Of a DNA stretch of 64,000 bases, positions 50,506-61,559 are shown one piece after another. Source of the stretch: Diphasiastrum complanatum (taxonomy: Eukaryota > Streptophyta > Lycopodiopsida > Lycopodiales > Lycopodiaceae). Each line of letters starts with the position of its first letter. Position 1 is the first letter of the stretch. The notes below the pieces were generated by a model that saw only the letters and a list, made by a program, of their open reading frames with translations, was not told where the DNA came from and searched no databases. The stretch is from the NCBI GenBank assembly GCA_029204225.1, contig CM055099.1, positions 59,786,164 through 59,850,163 of the forward strand. Reading direction: 5' to 3'. The translations under genes were made by a program, and so were the position numbers.

Positions 50506-50740
50506 AATGCTAAATGTTTGGCTATGTAACCACTATAGTACTAATGATTTCAAAGTTAGTTACTATAAGATTGAACATGATTTCTATCACTACTGTTTTG
50601 TTTGAAATTGATAGGTGTAGTTATGCATAAAGAAAGAGAAAGATAGTTTATTCCACTATGCACGATAAGTTTTCTTTCTTGTCGTTTGAGCTCTTTTTAT
50701 TCAATTCTTTTCGACCTATCTTTTACACACCTCTTTCCAA

Positions 50741-52430
50741 TAGCATGGACACAAACGTAGTGTTAGCCATCTAAAAATTTGGCTGTATATGTCTTGTTCA
50801 TGTCCTAAGCAGCTTAGGAAGAAATTGGACCAAAGGTTGAATAATCATTGGCTATCTCGATGAACATAAAGCTTATAAGGTTTATGATCCATCACCAATG
50901 TAGCATTTGTTTCTAGAGATGTAATCTTCAAGGAGGATGCATTCTACGACTTCAAAAAAACCATCGACAAATGATGTTTTGTCATTTCATCCTATCCTGC
51001 ACAACATCGAGTCTTCCACTCATGATGTCTCTTCTATAGAACCTACAACCGAAGAAATTTGAACTACAGAAGCCGTAGTTCCTGTCGAGAGACCAGATCA
51101 AGCCAGCTCGAGCAAGTCCAGACAAATTCAAGAAGAGACACCATTTAAATCTAGTCAACCAATTGTTCGAAGATCTTTGAGAACTCGAACAATGTCTGAG
51201 AGGTACACACCTCAATCTTTCTAGACTTCATCTAGAGATCCATATATCCTAGCCAAAAAAATCCACTCTAAGGATGTTGTGAAGTGGTGTGAAGCAATAG
51301 AAAGCGAGTACAACTTACTTCTAGCGAACTAGACCTGGACCTTGGTCGACTTTCCCACTCACAAGATAGTTATTGACAACAAGTGGATCTTCAAGAAGAA
51401 GATCAACTCTGTTGGTTCTATTACAAAATGGAAATCAAGGCTGGTGGCCAAAGGATTCACTCAAATCTAGGGAGTGGATTACCAAAAAATATTCAATCTT
51501 GTTGTCGAAATGTAGTTAATCAGGACTCTAATTGCACTAGCAGCCGTTGAAGACCCCGAAATACATCTAATGGATGTGAAAATAGCCTTTCTCAATGGCA
51601 ATGTCAAAGAGGAGCTGTACACCTTCCAACCTGAAGGCTTCGAAGTCAAGGCCAAGAGCACAAAGTGTGCAAGCTGCATAAAGCAATCTATGGTTTGAAG
51701 CAAGATGCAAGGGGCTTGGTTCGAATGAGTTAATGCTTATCTTATTCAATTAGGCTTTGCAAACAATTCAATTGAAATAGTTTATTCCAAACACATAGGT
51801 GTCAATTCAGTTTATATAGCTTTATACATAGATGATGCACTTATCTTGTCTACTAACAACACATTTTTACTGCACACTACAAAGAGTGATCTCTCGAAGG
51901 AATTCGACATGACTGACTTAGGCACTGTTCATTCACTATTAGGAATGCACATTACTAGAGATCGATTACAAAAGAAGATCTACCTTAGCTAGCAAAAATA
52001 TCAAGAGAATGTTTTAAAAAAGTTTCACATGTCTGATTGCAAACCAGTTGATACACCAATGGATCCAGGTATGATATTGATCAAACCTTCCTGTGCCAAT
52101 ACTGAAAGTGAGACACTCGATTTGTCAAAGTTTTCTTATCACTCATTAGTAGGATATCTAATGTAGTCCATGTTGTGCACTAGACCAGATTTCGCATACA
52201 CTATCAACACATTAAGTCAATTCATGTCTAATCCTAGGATCTTACATTGGAAAGCATTAAAGAGAGTGATGAAATATATTCAAGGCAATATAGATATGAT
52301 ATTGTGCTGTGATGAAAATGTCATCGATCTAATGGTTCTTCTTGGCCATTTTGACTCAGATTGGGGAGGAAATATTTCAACCAGAAGATCTATATATGGG
52401 TTTTGTAAAGAAACATTTTGTTTCTAATGC
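50741..52430 (+). pseudogene. Ty1/copia element A2 (post-integrase, RT, start of RNase H)
   Basis: This is the closest relative of the split element A and shows its uninterrupted sequence across the DNA-element insertion site (GAGAGGTACACACC near 51203). RT motifs are WTLVDFPTHKIVIDNKWIFK, LIALAAVEDPEIHLMDVKIAF and VCKLHKAIYGLK, and an ALYIDDALILST catalytic box is near 51820. Then come MLCTRPDFAYTINTLSQFM and GHFDSDWGGNISTRRS of RNase H. Many stops are TAG for expected CAG (for example 51329-51331). No LTRs found. Confidence 0.85.
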
Positions 52431-53276
52431 CAAAGCTTTGCTAGCTTTCAATTTTGAACCTTTGAGACACGACATGACACGAAATCAGTCGTGCCCCATG
52501 AACAACCAAGAAGATCAGCCAAGTACCATGGGGTACATATATTTGATCTGATATCATGACATCATCAGAAGTATTCTAGATCGTGGCTAATCCGCCACTC
52601 TTGTAATTCACGAATTTGTTGTAGATGCTTAATCTTTCTAATATATAAGTTACAAGATGCGACATGAAATTGTTCACGAACTATATACTTTCTTATTGAT
52701 GCATAATACAGTAAATCGAATGCAAGTAAGCAAGACAAGAATCAGAAAATGAAAAAATATTTAGAATACAGTCCGTCTGTGTGCAAGACAATTTTTGTAA
52801 TAGGACCTGTAGATCCAGAAGTCCGCTAGCAAGCGAGATTCGAATTTGTGAGAGAACTGTATTTCTCTCACGCCAATGCACTGCATGGATCTGTCATGCA
52901 GTGCTTGAAGAATAAAAAAAAAATCAATAGATGATATTGTAGCTGTTGTGCACTTTATTAGTCTAAATGATTATATGATCTTGAATGTAAATTTGTCTAC
53001 TACTATTTGTGTGTCCGATTCTCTTGTTCATTTAATTTCGCACCTTGGTTTGATATTGTTGAATGCTACATTAATTTGTTAACATAGATCAGTTGTGTCT
53101 GTCTACTCTCTGAAGGATTGTAGGAGTGATATAGCTGGCAGTGACTAGCAGTCATATCTGAATTCCTGACGAACTGCCTGAGCTCAGATAATAACAACTG
53201 CGCTTCTTAAGACACAATATGTTTTATTGTAACCTTTTGTTAGCTCCACCTACGCAATATGTTTGGACAATGATTT
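52431..53276. other. No recognised gene
   Basis: Coding similarity of copia A2 ends near 52430. The rest has no recognisable protein, LTR edge or repeat that I could support. Confidence 0.3.
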
Positions 53277-54327
53277 TCACTTTAGTAGCTCCTCATCTCC
53301 ATTAGGACTATACGTTTTGCTAATATAGTAGATGTACTGCTCCGGGAAGTGTCCAATGTAGTGCACCAAGGAAGCATCCTTGGAGTCACACTCTCTGGCT
53401 TTTATCACTCCCTTTGCTCTAGCTGCATAAGCATCAATTTTAATGGCATCCTGCCAGTTGAGTGAAATTGTACTGTTGTGGCTCATGATGAGTCACCTCA
53501 GGAGGGGGGCCGACATTTCGGAGCTCTGTAAAGGTCCTTGCCAATTCCATTTCGCATGTGGCGTCCTCATTATTCGGACACAACTTTTGGAATGTATCAT
53601 CAATCCCTGTGTGATCATAGGTATTGGCTCCATTCTGCAATTTCATTAGAGCACTTAGGAGTTCATCCTCTCACAAATGGAGAATATGTTGTAGATCGTG
53701 AAAAAAAATGTACTCTCTTCCATTGATGATGATTGGAGAGAGGCTCCTGATTTGTAGCACTGTCTCGTTTGCTTCACTGGTTTCTGGAGATGACTCAGAG
53801 AAGTGCTGCAAAGAGAGTGCTCTTTCTTCTTCTTCATTTATTGGTTGCTCCTCCTCAACGTCGTTCATTTCATAGCATAGAATGGCCTCCTGTGAGTCAA
53901 CAGGCATTGGAATAGTTGTATGTTCAAAAAACAAGAATACAAAGGCCATCTCACCTGAAATGATCTTTGAACCTATGTTCAACAAATTGTCCCTACGTTG
54001 CTCCTCAACAGTCAAAATTCTATAGTGATTTCTAGACAGATTATTCAAAAATCTATTGAGTCTAGCTACAAATGGTCTATCACTCTTCCATATGTATGTT
54101 AGTAAGTTGTATGGAATCCATGCAATATCTGAATCAGAAACTCTTATACTATACGGAAAAAGTGTTGTATTCATATAATCCATGGCAAACGACACACTTT
54201 CTGCGTTAGCTCTGACCGTAGCTGGTGTATCTATTGTGGCACAGGAGATGGGAAAGATCCTATCTATCTGATGTTCAAACTCTGTACCACATAGAAGTCT
54301 TGAAACCTCAATCCTAGTATTCTCCAT
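53277..54327 (-). pseudogene. Unrecognised minus-strand gene (~340 aa), divergent from the H3-like ORF
   Basis: The frame opens MENTRIEVSRLLCGTEF at 54327 and runs 218 codons to a TGA at 53671-53673. The same frame continues open as EDELLSALMKLQNGANTYDH to 53440, and a further overlapping frame (LNWQDAIKIDAYAARAKG) runs to 53277. So one nonsense change and one frameshift split a protein of about 340 residues. It has an N-terminal mixed domain (NTTLFPYSIRV, PYNLLTYIWKSDRPF), a Glu-rich linker (NDVEEEQPINEEEERALS) and a second basic/acidic part. I do not recognise it. The start faces the H3-like ORF across 680 bp. Confidence 0.5.
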
Positions 54328-55005
54328 GACGGTGTGGAATTGTAAAACCTAGTAAAATAATGGTCTAGATCCGGTAAGAAAAAACAACTAAATCACATAA
54401 AGCGACTAATGCAGAAAAATTCTTGAACATAAAAAGCAATACTAGAGTTCTGAAAATGAGGAAGGTGTCTCAAATTTATAGTTTTTTTTTTAACAATAAT
54501 TTTTTTAAAACTATATTTCGGAACAATGGTTCACATGAATACATACTCATATCGGTTGAGTGCACATTTTGGCACAATGAGAGGCATGAATCAAAAGCGT
54601 ATGCGCATATTCAATATTCGAACACGTGGCATGTGCCTATTAGTTGACAATTCACTCAGTTCCTGACACGTATCAGAATCCTAATGATGATGGTCTCTAA
54701 CATGTCAGAGGTCAAGGATAATATGATGTCACTTGTCCATGCATTTACTTTTATCAATAAAAAATTCAACACGTGGATTTCAAGTTTGACTCCACACGTG
54801 TGGAATAACATGTTTTGTATATAAATTTTCATTGAACCCAATCGTGATGCTTTCTTTTTTTAGTTTTGCATATCTGATTAGTGCGCACCTGTAGACGCCC
54901 ATAAGGTACCTATTTACTATTTGCGCAAAGTCCAATATCCATTTCATACATTTTAAATTTTTAAGCTTCATCACCATCTTTTTGAGCTTTTGTCAGATTC
55001 TTGTT
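54328..55005. promoter_or_regulatory. Intergenic region between two divergent genes
   Basis: The 680-bp AT-rich stretch contains ACGTG-core sites (ACACGTGGC near 54604; TCCACACGTGTGGA at 54790-54803, a 14-bp perfect palindrome) and a TATATAAATTTTC stretch near 54818. It could hold a bidirectional promoter; this is positional inference. Confidence 0.35.
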
Positions 55006-56007
55006 ATGACTAGAGTGAAGCAAACAACTAGGACTGATCAGCATCCCAATCTAATTCAAGGTGAAGTTTCGAGCCTCAGGCCACGCAGTACTAGTAGGAG
55101 AACATCGATGAGAAGAAGCCATTGGATGAGAGAGATAAAAAAGTATCAAATGTTGACGGAGCTTATGATTCAAAGGCTCCATTCTATCGTTTAGGTACGT
55201 GAAATCACCAAAGAGAATCTGGGTAGGTACAATTGTTTTACAGTTTTAGCTATTATGGTCCTTCAAGAAGCCTATGAAGATTTTCAAGCTCAATTTTTTG
55301 AGGGATTCCCTTCCTACTTGCCATCCATGCAAAGCATCTCACCATTATGCCCAAAGATTTTCAACTTTTATCTAGATTAAGAGATAGAAGGTCTAGTCAC
55401 AGGGGTGAGGCCTCTATGACTCCTCCACCTCCAATGGATAGAACAAACCTTCCCACACAGACGACTCGCAAGCAAGCAAACCAAAGAGATCCCAAGACCC
55501 CAAGGAATTCACGAGGAAGAGAATACGTAGTAAAAGGACAAAGAAACATACTACTAATAATAATGAAAACTCTTAAATCTGATAGTGGGTCAAGTACAGA
55601 TGCAGAGAAACACATTTTAGAAGATGTTTTAGAAAAGGATGTCAATACTGTATTTTCACTAATTTCTGTCATGATGTATCACAATTGCCTAAGAATATTG
55701 TAAATAAATTGAATGTTCTTGTACGTACTCCTTATGATCCTACTCAAGAATTTTTTGAATCCAATTACTATAATGAATACGAGAACATTATTAGTAAGAA
55801 AATTGATGGACTCAATGGTTACTTTTCTCTAACTATTCCAGAGATTGATTATATATTACGATTTCATGATTTTGATTGTAACGTTCTTAAGAAAAAAAGA
55901 GAATATGTAACAAATGTTATAATTGATGATGGGTTGGTGTTACTGCAATACGCCATTAGTCAAGATTCAAGAAAAAACAAGATGACATTTGTTTTGGACT
56001 TTTACCA
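55006..56007 (+). pseudogene. Intronless histone H3-like pseudogene with long C-terminal extension
   Basis: The N-terminus MTRVKQTTRTDQ follows H3 (ARTKQTAR). The fold is readable in order: REIKKYQMLTELMIQRL (alphaN), VREITKENLG (alpha1), TVLAIMVLQEAYEDFQAQFF (alpha2), and, after a frameshift near 55315, LAIHAKHLTIMPKDFQLLSRL (alpha3). TAG at 55192-55194 replaces the conserved Leu before VREI, one base from TTG. Loop 1 is one residue longer than canonical H3, and EDF and KDF occur where plant CENH3 has them, so a CENH3-like origin is possible; IMPKD is canonical. Beyond the fold an open extension continues (Pro/Arg-rich, then SDSGSSTDAE), shifts frame near 55670, and runs to the DNA-element insertion at 56008. 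Ordinary H3 ends about 10 residues after the fold. Confidence 0.75.
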
Positions 56008-56276
56008 TGAAAAAGAATAATCTTTTTTGGTGTTTTTTAATGGTCCTGGTTTTAGGCCAAAATCATGGATTTTTTTAATAAATCTCTAAATTTTGTTTTA
56101 AAAAAAACCCCAAAAATACATATTCTAAATAAAGAACTACAAGTTTTTTGTTGCAAACTTCATAAAACCATCATAATTACAATGAAATAATAGTTTCAAG
56201 AGAACAAATGATTTTTGAAACTCAAAATCCCATTGAAATACAAAATAACTTAAATTATGTTTGCACATTCTTTTTT

Positions 56277-58350
56277 TTAAAGTACATTTTCTAAGGTATT
56301 TTCACTTCTGCCTCTCAATTCAGAACTTGACATATTCTCAACACTCTCGATTTCAGCTGATGAAGTGAAAGACCCGTCTTCTTCATCAGAGTCAACTGGC
56401 ATGGCTTCCTCATAATTCGCATCTAATGTTGACAAAAAACCTTGTAAATTAGGCTTTTCTCTGATGATGACGAGTGGAGGATGATGGTTTTTCAAGTAAT
56501 CAAGTCATTTTTTAATATAGATATTGTTGACTTTCGTAGTATGATTGGTCATTGTTAATTCAAAATTAAATGCCAAAACATCTACATCTTGTAGATTCAA
56601 ATCGTCGACTCTTGGTTGATTTTTTGGCATCTCTTTCTCTGCCCTTTGGATCTACTTGCAACATCTTCGAGTTCATACCTTTCTAAAAACCATTCGTTGA
56701 AGTGGTGCACAAACCAATGGACACGTAGACTTTTGTTTTGATTGCTTAATTTGAATAAAACAAAGTACTTTGGCAATCCAAAATGGGAATTTACCTTCAA
56801 TTGTTTTCCTGAAGCTAGAAGTGCAACAGGCTTCCAATTTGGATCTTCATTCAAATCACGTGCCATTTCATTTTTGCAGCTTTTACACTTTGCACTATTC
56901 TTCTTTGAGCCCACATAAATTTTCACGTTCCTCATCCTTGCACAAGTTGCAGGAAATCATTATCTCAAGAAAGATCCTGAAGGATCGACAGTTTTGGCTG
57001 ATGTTCCCTAATTTATGAGGCTAATGAAATTCATCCGTTGTTGATGTATGTTCGAGATTGAGCAAACTAATTTTCTTTGTATCCTCAAAAAAGTCCATCC
57101 ACCCAATGCTGATCAAACTCATCAAAAAAATATAAGCTGCTTGAATACTTAATTCCAAAAAATTTAATGAGGTAAATAGATTAATCTCATGTTTTCTTTG
57201 CGCCTTAAGTTCTTCTAGCAAGGACTTCAAGGGAGACACACAACAAGCTTGATTTGAGTCGATGGAATGTTAAGCAAAAATCGAACTCTTCAAGAGGTAG
57301 CCACGAAACTGAATTTGAAAATAGTTTGCCCCATAATAATGCCTAATTCATTACATTTGATTTTAAACTGGTGCTGAAAGCTAATATCATTAATATTAGC
57401 TACGCATCGTTCTGTTTCGTTGGACGCCTTAACATAATCATGAAAATCATATGTGTCTGATTAATGACACGTTTGGTTTGGCACGTACGATTCCTCAACA
57501 ATGCTTTGAAGCACTAGTAATGAAAATGCTTTCTTGCATCTCATCCTCTTAGAAAAGCAACTAAACATTTGAGCAATTTGATCATGGGTATGTCCTACCA
57601 ACAAAAATCCTATTTTTACTTTTTTGAAAAAAAATTTCTCCACTAGCTTAGACAAGTATGCCAAAACAGTTTGATTTTTATTTCCTAGCAGTGTTTCAAG
57701 CTGCAAATAAAGTATTTCTGGAAGATTTTCACCAAATTTGCAAATTATCTTATGTACAATGGTGATCGTCAAATTTGGATCATTTCGAACATTGGGATAC
57801 TTAAAAAAGACCTTGGACTCCAAAGTGCCATTAAACACAAGTGTTCCAACGAGATGAACATGAATAAAATCTGCCTCGTTCAAATTTTTGGGCACTCTGA
57901 CAAAATGAGACAACATTGTTTTCTTCTGATCCATGCCATCAATAACAAGGCCCAGGTATTTTTGTGGACATTCCAAACAATTCTTTTGATGCTTGGCCAA
58001 CTTTTGTCTTTCAACTGTTTGTTGTGCTCTGTGCAGTTAAAGAGCTTTTGCAGCATCCACTAAAAATACAATGATTCACTTATTTAATAGAATAAAGATC
58101 ATACCATAATGGTGTTCAAAAAGACTGCAACATAAATTTTTTCAAAACAGAAAGTATTAAAATGAATGACAAATTTGATTTACCTTTCTCGTCATTGGTC
58201 TTTGCAAGTTGTTTTGCAAACTTTAACAACTCGCAAGTGGAGCATACTGTTATTCGTGATTTTTTGGGAATCTTTACCAATCTAAAATCTATTTTTCAGA
58301 TTCTAAATATGAGTAACTCAAATAGGGAACATTTTTGTTTTAACAAACTC
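56277..58350 (-). pseudogene. DUF7869 family protein, element copy 2, N-terminally deleted
   Basis: Minus-strand reading gives the end of the upstream domain near 58330, an intron, then CLECPQKYLGLVIDGMDQKK, LPHF-type SHFVRVPKNLNEADF, VGHTHDQIAQMFSCFSKRM and, in later frames, GWMDFFED, the DPNWKPVALLAS module region and the acidic tail PVDSDEEDGSFTSS ending at 56277. The second core motif reads LETLLGNKNQ instead of LDNTARENKN, so a probable catalytic Asp is lost. Frame changes occur near 57465 and 57230. It keeps an open frame across positions where copy 1 has stops (FIHVHL, YPNVRND), which helps to date the damage in copy 1 as later than their common ancestor. Confidence 0.8.
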
Positions 58351-58368
58351 TTTCTAAAAAAAAGGGTT

Positions 58369-58817
58369 AACCTATGCTCAACATAGAAGCTTGCACTAGT
58401 TCTCTCCTCTAACCTGTGCTAAGCATAGGTTGTGTTCGGGTCCTTAGCAACGTCCTATGCTCAGCATAGGATTCCAGCGATATTTCTCTATTCTAAGCAC
58501 GGCTCAACCTATGCTGAGCATAGGTTGCATCTCTAGACCTCTTCCAACATATGCTTAACATAGGTTAGCAAGGAAATTTCGAAGACATCCTATGCTGAGC
58601 ATAGGTTGGACTAGAGCGCGCGAGTAACGACCTATGCTGAGCATAGGCTAGAAGATGACCAGAGATGCAACCTAGGCTCAGCATAGGTCATCACTCGCGT
58701 GCTATAGTTCAACGTATGCTCAGCATAGGTCGAAGGCGGTTAGAATTGAAAAAATCTCGCCGGCTTCCTATGATGTTTTACTAAGGACCCGAACACAACC
58801 TATGCTCAACATAGGTC
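58369..58817. repeat. Phased array of the palindrome CCTATGCTNAGCATAGG, copy 2
   Basis: Ten copies have centres at about 58379, 58421, 58462, 58516, 58556, 58597, 58639, 58679, 58721 and 58807. Spacings are 42, 41, 54, 40, 41, 42, 40, 42 and 86 bp, so nearly all are 41 plus or minus 1, and the last is about twice that with a broken copy between (TTCCTATGATG near 58766). The unit nearest the methyltransferase shares flanking sequence with the equivalent unit in copy 1 (CACAACCTATGCT...; GGACCCGA), so the arrays are homologous. Some arms are mutated at one base (AACATAGG, CCTAGGCT). Confidence 0.9.
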
Positions 58818-59050
58818 GCTTCTCGTATTTTTCTTGTTTACAAGGCTTTGTCTGAGAAAAGTGATTCTTTTGAGATGTTTTTAGTAAGAAAATTTGTTGA
58901 ATTTGTAGTTTTGTTTTTTAAATTTTTTTTCACAAAAACGGCTTGTTTATTAAAGTTTTCAGTATTTTCATTAAGGTAGTGTTTTAAATTTTCTTAAAAA
59001 GTCTTTTTTTTTTTTTTGTAGATTTTCAATTGTCTTTGATAAATTTCGAA

Positions 59051-61407
59051 ATGTCGAGAATTTCTTTTAAGCTTTTGGGAAACCTCAAGATATTTCCTTG
59101 AAAGATAAGAAAAAATTCATGTACTACTTCACCAAAGGGGTCAACAACACAAAGCTTTTGGAGCTTTTTATTCATTTAGCTGAGAAGCCTGGTAGGGGAG
59201 ACTCACAATTCAAAGTTCAAGGAAGATTGTTTGTTGATCAAGCAGATGAGGATCAGGAAGAAGGTTTTGTGAATATATTTGTAAAGGAGACGGATAAGTC
59301 TTGTTCTATTTTCATTCTGAACGAGACTATGATAAAGATACAACTTTGCCAAGATGAGGCAATCAAAGCCTATTTTGATAAAGCTCTAGTCACTTTGGTA
59401 TGTAATTATAAAACAAATTTTTATTCATATTTGTCTACATTTGTTTCATGCTTAGCATAGTTGTGACTAGATTTAAAATTCTTTAAACTTTTAGATTAAA
59501 GCCTTTACTCATTATATTTTCAACTTAATTTTTATTTATGTCCAGAGCATGAAGCAATGCCTAAAAATGGTTCTAGCTACTATTGCTGAGGGGAAAGATC
59601 CGGTCTATTCATTACGGAGTTCAAAAGGTGTTTCTATTGGACCTCACAAAGCCGACCTCTGAAAATGTTGAGGATGAAACTGTAGTTGTCCCTCATCTCA
59701 AAAAAAAAAAAAATCTCATAATATTTTTGAGTCTTCTGCCACTAGACCTAACTCAGGCCCAAAGACCATGGCTATACATCGCCATAAGTCCATCCCGTCT
59801 GCTGAGAGCAAAAAAAGTCCCCATCGAATCATCTATGTCGCTACCTGGTGTCTCCATCCGTCCTTTATAAGACAGCTCTGAGCTTGCCAAATTAAGAGAG
59901 GATATTCATAAAACAAAAAAAATAAAAGAAACAACTTTGATTTTAGACATAAATCAATGTGATAGGCCACCTGCAGACCCAATAACAGGTGACAGGCCAA
60001 TGGAAGTTAGAGAACCGAATGAAATACATGTACATAATTTAAAAATAAAATTTAAAGATCATACACAGGCCATAGTTACTCCTTTTGTTGTTTTGGTTGA
60101 TCCCAACAAATGCAACGATGTTACGAATTTTGATTTTTTATTATTAGATTCATATCATTTTTTTTGTTCTTGGGGCATTCACAGTTTACAAGTTCGGAAA
60201 CAATTATCTCAAGGATATCCCCATATTCCAAGCTTTTGAACTGTGAGTGCCATTGCATTTGCTGGCCTGACAGTGGAAGAAACAAAATTATTGGCTTGGA
60301 ATCACAATATTGATCAGAACTACCGGATGAAGATGACTGTGATACAAAGAATACGATTTTTTCACAAAGAATACATGAGAGTCTCCAAAGCAGTAGATGT
60401 GAATCAACTTGAGCTGAAAACACTCTATGCTCAAAAAACAGGTTTGTCTTTTGATTCAAAAAATCCTACGCAGAGCCTTACAAAATACGATAATTTTTTT
60501 TAGCTTGCTTTTCGCAGTGGCTAGGAAATTTATTTTGCTATGCTCGTCACGGAATGCTCTGGCCATAATATATGTTGTAATCCTTTTAAATTGTCTTTAT
60601 TAGACCAAAATTTTGAACTCAATTTTAATATTCCCGAAGTTCCTTATCAAATAATTTTTTTTATTTCAGGTGTGGGCCCTTGTTGATAGAATTTTTGATA
60701 AATGAGAAACTTTTCAAATAAAAGGCCAACCTGCTCAAGGTGTCTTAAAGTCAAAAAAAAAAAGTTGTGAGCACTCAAACTCTGAAGCCAATCCCCACAG
60801 AATTGGGCATATCAGAGTGGAAGAACATGAAAGGGATTAGCTTTCAGAGCTAATAATAAGTGTTCTCTCTAGAGTTGTCGATATTAAGGTAAATCTCCGA
60901 TTCTATTTTATATTTTTTGTCTCTCATGCTAAGCATAGCTTTTTCCTTTTTCTCCCGAAGATAAGAAAAACAAAGTCCTTCCAGAGCAATTCAAGAGACA
61001 TATTCTGAAGGCAAAAGCAAAAAAAGGGACAAGGAGAGATTGGCACAGGGTGAGACCATTGCGGAGGAGGATCCATTAGAGACCTACCTTCCCAAAAGTG
61101 TCAATGATCAACCATGTTTTTACTCGGTTGAGAAGGGCGATTACAGAGAAATTTCAAGATTAAAAAAAAAAAGACCTTATACACTCTGCATCGCCGATAT
61201 ACCATATGGATTTCAGATTAAGGAATCATTAAATGATGATTCCCCTTTTAAATTCACTGAAATCCATAGTTTTATGCAGGGCTTTCTTGAAGTCACAACT
61301 TCTCTAATTTGGAGAGTTGTTATTTTTCATTCTTCTTGGCAGTCAGCATCATCAGTACAGAAAGCTCTACTAACTTTCTGTAATGCGAGAATAGAAAATG
61401 CTATGTG
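59051..61407 (+). pseudogene. ParB-like segment plus DNA amino-methyltransferase N-part, element copy 2
   Basis: Exons are 59051-59397, 59546-about 60500, 60670-60888 and about 60950-61407. Exon 1 matches copy 1 (FMYYFTKGVNNTKLLELF). Exon 2 has a stretch absent from copy 1: PNEIHVHNLKIKF, IVTPFVVLVDPN, a WGIHSLQVRKQLSQGYP segment and, in the next frame, GLTVEETKLLAWNHNIDQNY. This follows the ParB/Srx-type order (parameter strand, 'G-HR--A' box, 'LS-EEA--LA--N'), which precedes methylases in many phage and bacterial proteins. The last exon has the motif IV region LCIADIPYGFQIKESLNDD and WRVVIFHSSWQS. It is truncated before motifs X and I at 61535. TGA follows MSRISFKLLGNLKIFP. The ParB assignment is by pattern only. 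Confidence 0.65.
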
Positions 61408-61559
61408 GTAAGTTTTTAAGTTCCTGATTTATAGTTCATATTTTAATTCATATTTTTATTTTAAATTTTCTATTTTAAAGTTAAAATTTTAAACTTATTT
61501 TACTTGTTATGTTCCATGTCAAGCACAAGCCCAATCACAACTAGAAAACTCTATGTTTA

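Larger units (their letters stand above)
56008..61535 (-). mobile_element. Large two-gene DNA element, copy 2 (inverted relative to copy 1, truncated)
   Basis: The left end TGAAAAAGAATAATC at 56008 is the reverse complement of copy 1's right end at 24990. Homology to copy 1 continues through the DUF7869 gene (minus), the palindrome array and the methyltransferase gene (plus), and stops at about 61535 just after the start of the last methyltransferase exon. The first part of the DUF7869 gene (equivalent to 21531-22650) is deleted, so the array abuts the remaining coding region at about 58350. Copy 2 keeps about 650 bp of methyltransferase-gene coding sequence that copy 1 lacks (59720-60060 and 60145-60500). 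The inserted element cuts the H3-like ORF. Confidence 0.75.

Noticed and set aside
55006-56007. Reading the H3-like ORF as part of an integrated giant-virus segment
   Set aside because: No other viral core gene is recognisable nearby and the neighbours are plant retroelements; a plant H3 or CENH3 retrocopy is simpler.
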